DNA of 64,000 bases from Haloarcula salinisoli (GTDB taxonomy: Archaea > Halobacteriota > Halobacteria > Halobacteriales > Haloarculaceae). Shown one piece after another: positions 59,029 through 64,000 of the stretch (the stretch's first letter is position 1; each line of letters begins with the position of its first letter). The stretch lies in NCBI RefSeq assembly GCF_019599405.1, contig NZ_RKLQ01000001.1, positions 124,001-188,000 on the forward strand, given 5' to 3'. A program made the translations under genes and the position numbers. Under the pieces are notes generated by a model. It saw only the letters and a program-made list of their open reading frames with translations. It made no database searches and was not told where the DNA came from.

Positions 59029-59823
59029 ATGCCATCTTCACGGGCGGCGAACGGACTTCCAGCGACGCTGCAGGAGGGCGACGTGGCCCTGGGGCTGCTC
59101 GACAGCACGTACAGTCCGACGGTGATGGAGTTCTGTGGCGAACTCGGGCTCGACTTCGTGTGGCTGGACCTCGAACACGGCGGGCCGGACCCGTGGCACG
59201 CGCCCACTCTCGAACACCTGCTGCTGGCGGCCGAACGGACCGGTATCGACCCGCTCGTCCGGCTCCCCGATACGGACCCCACACTCGTCCGGAAGGCCCT
59301 GGACCTGGGCGTCAGAAACCTGTTTCTCCCGCGCGTCGAGAGCGCTCAGGAGGTCCACCTGGCGGTCCGCTCCGCACGATACCGCTACGATGGCGGGCCG
59401 GGCGACCGCGGCCTCGCGGCCCCACGGGCCAGCCGCTGGGGGCTCACGGAAGAGTACGTCGAGCGGGAAGACGAACAGACGCTCGTCGGCGTGACCATAG
59501 AGACCACCGATTCAGTCGACGCTATCGACGAGATTCTCGACGTCCCGGAACTGGGCTTTGTCTTCATCGGCCCCTTCGACCTGTCGGTGTCGCTGGGTCA
59601 CCCGGGCGAACTCGACCACCCGGAGGTCGAGGAAGCCGTCGAGACGGTCCGCTCGGCCGCTGTCGACGCGGAAGTCCCCGTCGGTGGCCTGGGCTTTGGG
59701 ATGGACGACGTCAACGAGAAGGCGGAAAACGGCTACCAGATTCTCCACCTGGGCAGCACGACCGGGGCGCTCCAGACGGCAATCGAGGGCTGGCTCGACG
59801 CCTTCGAGGGCGAGCGGTCGTGA
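59029..59823 (+). CDS. HpcH/HpaI-family aldolase
   Basis: A 264-aa metal-dependent class II aldolase of the HpcH/HpaI/citramalyl-lyase type. Visible are GLLDSTYSPTVMEF, the active-site strand FVWLDLEHGG (Asp and Glu-His), PLVRLPDTDPTLVRKALDLGVRNLFLPRVES with the substrate-binding Arg and metal-binding Glu, IETTDSVD and FIGPFDLSVSLG (metal-binding Asp). It cleaves or forms 2-keto-3-deoxy or 4-hydroxy-2-oxo acids; the exact substrate is unknown. AT-rich promoter sequence (TTATTGATTGAC) lies upstream of the ATG. No aromatic or sugar-acid pathway genes are adjacent. Confidence 0.88.
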   Translation: MPSSRAANGLPATLQEGDVALGLLDSTYSPTVMEFCGELGLDFVWLDLEHGGPDPWHAPTLEHLLLAAERTGIDPLVRLPDTDPTLVRKALDLGVRNLFLPRVESAQEVHLAVRSARYRYDGGPGDRGLAAPRASRWGLTEEYVEREDEQTLVGVTIETTDSVDAIDEILDVPELGFVFIGPFDLSVSLGHPGELDHPEVEEAVETVRSAAVDAEVPVGGLGFGMDDVNEKAENGYQILHLGSTTGALQTAIEGWLDAFEGERS

Positions 59824-59981
59824 CGTAGGCGCGGTGGTGTTGAGACCCCAAGACGTGACGTATCAGGGGTGGCGCTGTCGACGGGTCCCGGTCACCCACC
59901 AACGGCCTGGCGGACCATCGTCTCGGCTCGCGCGAGTCAGAACTGGACAGTGCTTATGCGCGGCTCGTTTCATAGGGCTGT

Positions 59982-60524
59982 ATGGACGGTGCTCTCAGCG
60001 TAGACGCTTTTATTCTCGAGTGGAACGAATGGTCGAACGGCTATATCGCACGGTTTCGCCCCCCTGCGTACGATTCCGATTCGACCTGGCAGTACTGTGA
60101 ACTGCTGCATACACTACTCCCGACCGATGGCCGACATCAGGATGCCATGTATACGATTACTGTGCGGTTGCACGAGGAGCCGACAGGAATACAGCGTAAC
60201 GTCGGGGCATCGGTTACGACCGCAGAATTCGACGTAGATATCGCTACACGCCACTCGGATTTCACCGAACTCACGGGGTACCACACGACTGGGCAACGCG
60301 TGATAGAGCACTCACACGGGAACGCGGCGGTCGCCGGGGTCTTCGGCGACCTGACCAGCTACGACTACATGACCGTGCGACTCGAATATCAGGACGACCT
60401 CCTCGATGCACGAACCGACGCCTACGATTCTATCGACGATGCTCGGGACCAGTTCGTCGAGTTCGTCGACCGGAAAAACGAAAATATCGGCTGGGATAAA
60501 TGTCCTACCGAAACGTTGTTTTGA
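59982..60524 (+). CDS. Hypothetical soluble protein, no family recognised
   Basis: A 180-aa protein, acidic, without membrane helices, cysteine motifs or known catalytic signatures. It begins MDGALSVDAFILEWNEWSNGYIARF, which looks like beta strands, and ends in a helix (ARDQFVEFVDRKNENIGW). Codon use is less GC-biased than its neighbours (more A/T at third positions), hinting at later arrival. A CTTATG stretch about 30 nt before the ATG could be a weak TATA element. Coding potential looks real by composition, but I cannot assign a role. Confidence 0.6.
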   Translation: MDGALSVDAFILEWNEWSNGYIARFRPPAYDSDSTWQYCELLHTLLPTDGRHQDAMYTITVRLHEEPTGIQRNVGASVTTAEFDVDIATRHSDFTELTGYHTTGQRVIEHSHGNAAVAGVFGDLTSYDYMTVRLEYQDDLLDARTDAYDSIDDARDQFVEFVDRKNENIGWDKCPTETLF

Positions 60525-60575
60525 CCACCCGCCCGGTATCACTGTCTGAGCGTCGGCCGGTACGTGGTGTCCCCC

Positions 60576-61097
60576 TCACCCACCGACGCCCTTGAGGACA
60601 ACCGTCACCTCCGTCTCGCCCTGGTCGGTCGTCGTGGTCACGTCGACGCCCACCGCCAGCACGTGCGTGCGGCCGACCCGGTCCTGGACGACGACGCCCC
60701 GGTCAGTGCGACAGGGGCCAAACTCCCGACCCGATCCGCTGGGGCAGTTCGTCGACTGCCAGGTGCTGGCCGCCGTCGCGTTGTATTCTATCTCGGTGAC
60801 GGTGCCACGCTCTATCTCCGCGGTCTGGAGCCGCGAACGCACCGGCTCGAGGTCCTCGCGGAACGCTGTCACCGCCGCGCTGCGCTCGGCCCACGGGTAG
60901 GTCCCGGGCACGGACTCGCTCTCCCGGGTGACGGCGCGGTCGAGGACGCGCACAGTGTCTCCCGTCGGGTCGTCGACCGCACTCGCCGCGCGGACGTCGT
61001 CGTGATAGCCGAGCTGGAGATAGGCGAGTACCACCGGGGCGAGCGCGACGGCCACGAGCACCGCGGCGACGAGGACGAGCTGGCCACGCTCTTTCAT
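60576..61097 (-). CDS. Minor-pilin-like membrane protein (DUF7261-like), last of the pil operon
   Basis: A 173-aa protein beginning KERGQLVLVAAVLVAVALAPVVL, a charged start then one hydrophobic helix like type IV pilin signals, although a canonical cleavage site is not obvious. The outer domain has two cysteines (TNCPSGSG and GPCRTDRG) that could pair. From memory it matches DUF7261, encoded in haloarchaeal pilus clusters. ATG 61095-61097 follows GGAGAAGG; an ATG two codons earlier is possible. It lies 79 nt after the preceding member of the operon. Confidence 0.75.
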   Translation of the reverse strand: MKERGQLVLVAAVLVAVALAPVVLAYLQLGYHDDVRAASAVDDPTGDTVRVLDRAVTRESESVPGTYPWAERSAAVTAFREDLEPVRSRLQTAEIERGTVTEIEYNATAASTWQSTNCPSGSGREFGPCRTDRGVVVQDRVGRTHVLAVGVDVTTTTDQGETEVTVVLKGVGG

Positions 61098-61176
61098 AGG
61101 CATCCTTCTCCGTCAGTTCCGGACTGCCCCGACGCCCAGGTCGGGCTGTACCGGACACTCGGCACACCGACGCCTA

Positions 61177-61581
61177 TCACGCGTACCACACCTCGATTCG
61201 GACCGTTCCCGACCCCGTGAGGACCGTCGCGGTCCCGGTCGTCGTCCGCTTCGGTACCGCCGTCCCGACCGAGCCGTAGGGCGTCCGGACGTTGAACAGT
61301 ACGTTCGCCGGGAGGATGCGCTCGACGCGACGCTCCAGGTTCCCGCGCTCGCGGTCGAAGGCCCGCTGGCTGGCGACGACCTCGCCCAGCCGCGTCGTCC
61401 CGTTGTGTCTGGCCGGGTCAGTCTGGATGATGGTGGCCGTGTCCTCGGCGTACGCGGTCAGCTGTGCCCCCTGCGTGTCCGGGACCGGCGTCGCCAGTGC
61501 AAAGCCCAGCGCGACGGCGAGAATTAGCGCCGCGCCCAGGGCCACCTCGACGAGCGACAGCGGGAGCTGTGCCCTAGGCAT
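61177..61581 (-). CDS. Minor-pilin-like membrane protein (DUF7262-like)
   Basis: A 134-aa protein with a single N-terminal helix (LPLSLVEVALGAALILAVALGFALA) preceded by a short positive end, and an outer domain of about 100 residues. The SLVEV segment carries the Glu at the position expected of type IV pilins. It overlaps the upstream gene by 8 nt, so it belongs to the same operon. Named here after DUF7262 from memory; the function is presumably structural or in priming the pilus. Confidence 0.75.
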   Translation of the reverse strand: MPRAQLPLSLVEVALGAALILAVALGFALATPVPDTQGAQLTAYAEDTATIIQTDPARHNGTTRLGEVVASQRAFDRERGNLERRVERILPANVLFNVRTPYGSVGTAVPKRTTTGTATVLTGSGTVRIEVWYA

Positions 61582-62248
61582 CGACGGTCACCGAGAGGGT
61601 CGTCTTGGTCGTCCGGGGCGTCTCGTAGGCGATACGGACCGTCCCGTTTCGGACGCGACCGGGCGTCTGGAACGTGATTCGCGTCGTCCGGTACGGCGTC
61701 AGCTCGACCTCGTAGGGTCCCCGGAGGCCGCTGTCGTTGTGCAGGCGGACCTGGTCGTTGACCCGCATCGTCCGGACCGCCGTCCCGTTGCCCGGCGAGA
61801 ACCGCACTGTCGCACTTGTGGCCCGGCGCGGGAGCGTGACCTTTCGGCTCTCGGGACTGATGGTCCGCGTATCCGTCCGCTCGACGAGGACGAGTCGGCG
61901 AATCGTCGTCCCGCCTGTGGCGTCACCGGTCGTCGCCACGGTGTCGTCCCCGAGTTCGACGTCGACGGCGTAGCCCGCGGCCGCAGGCACCGCCGCACGG
62001 AGTGTCGCCCCGTCGAAGCCGTCGACTCGCGACCCGTTCAGGACGTTCGCCCGGTCGGCGACGGGGCCGTCGGCGGCGACGAGTCGCTCTGCCGTGGCCG
62101 CGGCGACCCGGCGCTCGTCGGGCGTCCGCTCGGCGCTCGCGATGGCCGAGTCGGCCAGCCCGAGCCCGAGCGCCGTCACCAGCGTCAGCAGGACCAGTGC
62201 GACGGCGACGGCGGGCAGCGTCGTCTGCGCCCGGGTCGAGGGCGTCAT
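61574..62248 (-). CDS. Pilin-like membrane protein (DUF7263-like)
   Basis: A 224-aa protein. RAQTTLPAVAVALVLLTLVTALGLGLADSA gives a short basic head and one helix, followed by a long Thr/Arg-rich beta domain (about residues 40-224). ATG 62246-62248 starts the family sequence, and it overlaps the upstream gene by 4 nt and the downstream one by 8 nt. No cysteine or catalytic motif is visible. It resembles DUF7263 proteins of haloarchaeal pilus operons (from memory), and the role is most likely a pseudopilin. Confidence 0.75.
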   Translation of the reverse strand: MTPSTRAQTTLPAVAVALVLLTLVTALGLGLADSAIASAERTPDERRVAAATAERLVAADGPVADRANVLNGSRVDGFDGATLRAAVPAAAGYAVDVELGDDTVATTGDATGGTTIRRLVLVERTDTRTISPESRKVTLPRRATSATVRFSPGNGTAVRTMRVNDQVRLHNDSGLRGPYEVELTPYRTTRITFQTPGRVRNGTVRIAYETPRTTKTTLSVTVDA

Positions 62249-62691
62249 CCTCGCGCCCCCAGTCTGATAGTCAGGTTTCCGCGCGACCCACTGACAGTGA
62301 CGACGGTGTCGGCCCCGGAGTACCACGTTCCCGTGACGTTCCCGACCCGGTCGGGCAGCACCGGTCGCGCCTGGCCGCCGACCTCGTCGTCGGGGTGGGA
62401 AAGCAGCAGATGGCTGCCGTTGGCCCGGATACTGTACGGGGACCCGTCGATGGTCCCGGGGAGGTCGACCCGCTGGCTGGCGGCTACGTTCCGGCCCCGC
62501 GGCGGGACAGCCCGCTCTACCTCGGCAGTCGCTTCCGCTAGTGCCCGCTCGCCCAGCTGTGCTCCTACGGCCCCCTGATAGGCCGGAATCGACCCGCCGT
62601 ACAGCACCGTCGTCAACAGCGTGATGTACAGCACCACGATAGACAGCGAGAGCAGCTTCTCGACGACCGTGCTGAGCCCGCGGTTATCCAC
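62245..62691 (-). CDS. Pilin-like membrane protein (DUF7266-like)
   Basis: A 148-aa protein starting MDNRGLSTVVEKLLSLSIVVLYITLL. RGLSTVVE is close to the archaeal type IV pilin processing site (small residue, then S/T and Glu at +5), with a helix behind it. The outer domain is small and beta-rich. It overlaps both neighbours (8 nt upstream, 4 nt downstream). It probably is a PibD-processed minor pilin; family naming (DUF7266) is from memory. Confidence 0.78.
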   Translation of the reverse strand: MDNRGLSTVVEKLLSLSIVVLYITLLTTVLYGGSIPAYQGAVGAQLGERALAEATAEVERAVPPRGRNVAASQRVDLPGTIDGSPYSIRANGSHLLLSHPDDEVGGQARPVLPDRVGNVTGTWYSGADTVVTVSGSRGNLTIRLGARG

Positions 62692-63403
62692 CTGTCACCT
62701 CCGTGTTCGTCCGGTGGACGACCAGCTGGAGCTCCTGTTGGCCCGCGACGCCGGCGATAACACTGGGCACGCCGTCGCCGTCGATATCCCGCGTGGACGT
62801 CGACAGCCCGCGCTCGCGAAGATATCGGGCCACCGGGTCGGGTGTAGCCGTCTCGATAGCGATGCGGTAGTCCGCCCGCGGGAGCGCCGTCCGGTTGTGG
62901 GTGACGTTGGTCCGCAGCCGGGCGGTGACACCGCCGCTTCCGCTGACGGTCGACCCGCGCTCGCCCAGCGTGACGGCTCCGACCACCAGCGTATCGGTGT
63001 CCCGCGTGACAGTCACCGGCGACCCCCGAACCAGCCACGCGTTGCCTGGCTTCCCTCGCGTGATGGCGCCGCCGACGAAGCCGACGCGGTTCGCCCCCGA
63101 GGTGTAGACCAGCCCGCCGATATCGACCTCTCGCCGGACACCGCTGGTGTTCAGGATGCGGAGCTGGCGGTCCACCGTTGCGAGTTCACCCTCGCTGAAC
63201 TGCACGTCCACGCGGTTCGGCCCGGTCTGCTCGACCGGGCGGAACTCGCTATCGAGTGCGTTCGCGACACGGCGTTCGTCGGCCGTCGCCGTCTGGCCGT
63301 CGATGATGCTTCCGACCACGGTCGTCAGCCCGCCCAGCGCGATGGTCGTGATACCGAGCAGGAGGACGATACCGACGACGTGGGACTGGGCGCGGCCGGT
63401 CAC
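62684..63403 (-). CDS. Type IV pilin-like protein (DUF7289-like)
   Basis: A 239-aa protein starting TGRAQSHVVGIVLLLGITTIALGGLT. GRAQSHVVGIVLLLG is a typical archaeal pilin start (basic residues, AQSHVV, then the hydrophobic assembly helix). The outer domain is about 200 residues with many beta strands. It overlaps the pilus platform gene by 4 nt, so it is the first pilin-like product made after PilC. It may be the largest pseudopilin of the complex. DUF7289 is from memory. Confidence 0.8.
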   Translation of the reverse strand: MTGRAQSHVVGIVLLLGITTIALGGLTTVVGSIIDGQTATADERRVANALDSEFRPVEQTGPNRVDVQFSEGELATVDRQLRILNTSGVRREVDIGGLVYTSGANRVGFVGGAITRGKPGNAWLVRGSPVTVTRDTDTLVVGAVTLGERGSTVSGSGGVTARLRTNVTHNRTALPRADYRIAIETATPDPVARYLRERGLSTSTRDIDGDGVPSVIAGVAGQQELQLVVHRTNTEVTGG

Positions 63404-64000
63404 AGCAGCCCCACCCCCGCGTAGATGGCGTAGGCCGAAAGCACCAGTGCGCCCGAGTGGAGTAGCGCCTCGTAGAACCCCCGGCTCGCCGTCCCGGCGA
63501 ACCAGCCCGAGGCCAGCATCGTCGCCTGGGTCACGACGTAGAACCGGTAGCGCTCCCTCGCGGGGTCGATGGCCGACGGGTCGAAGGCAACGGTCCGACT
63601 GCTGGCGACCGTCGAGAGCTGGGCGAACTCCGAGAGGACGTAGACGTTCATCGCGACGGTGATACCGACCACCAGTAAGGCGGTGGTCCAGCCGACAGCG
63701 ACGTACACTAAAAGTGCTGACCGGAGCGATTTCCGCTGGTGGTAGAGCCGACCGATCTCGGTCTGGAGCGTCTCGAAGACGTCTTCGGCGTCGGTACCCG
63801 CGTCCAGCGCCCCGACGACCAGCCCGATGGTCTGTTCGGCCATCGGCGTCCCGACGCGGTCGACGAACTGGTCGAGCGCGGCCGCCCGGCGGTCGGCGGC
63901 CGCCTCGTTCGGGCTGTCGGCCAGCGAGAGTGTAAAGGAAAGCGCTTCGACATCCTCGGCCAGTGCGCCCAGCTGGACCTCCTCGGCGACCCGTCGCACG
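63400..64000 (-). CDS. Type II/IV secretion system F-family membrane platform (PilC/TadC-like), 5' part beyond the window
   Basis: The visible 200 C-terminal residues contain an assembly-platform helical domain (VEALSFTLSLADSPNEAAADRRAAALDQFVDRVGTPMAEQTIGLVVGALDAGTD) followed by three or so membrane helices. This is the second repeat of the T2SSF fold. It forms the inner-membrane base on which pilins are assembled by a PilB ATPase, expected just outside the window. The gene continues past base 64000. Four pilin-like genes overlap one another downstream, with a fifth 79 nt further on, so this is a pilus-type operon. Confidence 0.88.
   Translation of the reverse strand, partial: VRRVAEEVQLGALAEDVEALSFTLSLADSPNEAAADRRAAALDQFVDRVGTPMAEQTIGLVVGALDAGTDAEDVFETLQTEIGRLYHQRKSLRSALLVYVAVGWTTALLVVGITVAMNVYVLSEFAQLSTVASSRTVAFDPSAIDPARERYRFYVVTQATMLASGWFAGTASRGFYEALLHSGALVLSAYAIYAGVGLL

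Overview
The window is chromosomal DNA from a halophilic archaeon of class Halobacteria, most likely close to Haloarcula or Halomicrobium; the genus is an inference. The signs are very high GC, acidic proteins, short TATA-like boxes about 25 nt before many start codons (leaderless transcripts), many ATGA/TGATG gene overlaps, Tat signal peptides with lipoboxes, halocyanin, FtsZ2 with CdrS/CdrL, Bat-type regulators and a PGF-CTERM surface protein. No virus, integrase, transposase or CRISPR array was recognised.

Layout. 0-1.7 kb: edge of a gene, repeat relics, a thioesterase/msrA pair and a paired structured repeat. 1.7-10.9 kb: a copper/respiration island with a Cu P-type ATPase, a TauE/DsbD-like partner and a small membrane protein on the minus strand. 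Divergent to these is an operon of two-domain halocyanin and ba3-type oxidase subunits, ending against a lone nuoCD. 10.9-26.8 kb: a Bat-type regulator, lipoate ligase-like protein, endonuclease IV, a histidine kinase, a TrmB-like remnant, a giant M6 peptidase with PKD repeats, a methyltransferase, a hydrolase, a Bat/winged-helix pair and ncsA. 27.2-29.8 kb: the division locus cdrL-cdrS-ftsZ2. 29.9 kb: tRNA-Tyr, then an ATP-grasp gene and an AT-rich stretch. 32.2-40.4 kb: a corrinoid salvage and late cobalamin cluster (HAD, cbiB, cobS, cobY, cobD, cbiZ, cobA, cbiP) with two unrelated minus-strand genes inside. 40.4-45.6 kb: a MinD-like pair, a membrane protein, and an orphan peptide-type binding lipoprotein with a PAP2 enzyme. 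45.7-53.5 kb: a GT-C glycosyltransferase, two arylsulfotransferase-like paralogues, a carotenoid oxygenase and two regulators. 53.6-60.5 kb: an AI-2E-type transporter, YjbQ, a second Bat/winged-helix module with a HalOD1 protein, an HpcH/HpaI aldolase and an orphan. 60.6-64 kb: a type IV pilus-like operon running in from the right edge.

The most unusual signal is a family of non-coding units at three loci (1.4-1.7, 26.9-27.1 and 35.2-35.3 kb), with degraded ends at 0.1-0.35 kb. Each has the same outer motifs and G-rich internal loop around a 12-bp stem. The stem sequence differs in all five complete units, yet it remains perfectly paired in each. This looks like a repeated structured RNA or a palindromic mobile element. 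Other leads are tiny upstream ORFs before the halocyanin and peptidase genes, a repeated GTAAGACG motif in the cdrS/cdrL control region, and palindromes before several regulators.
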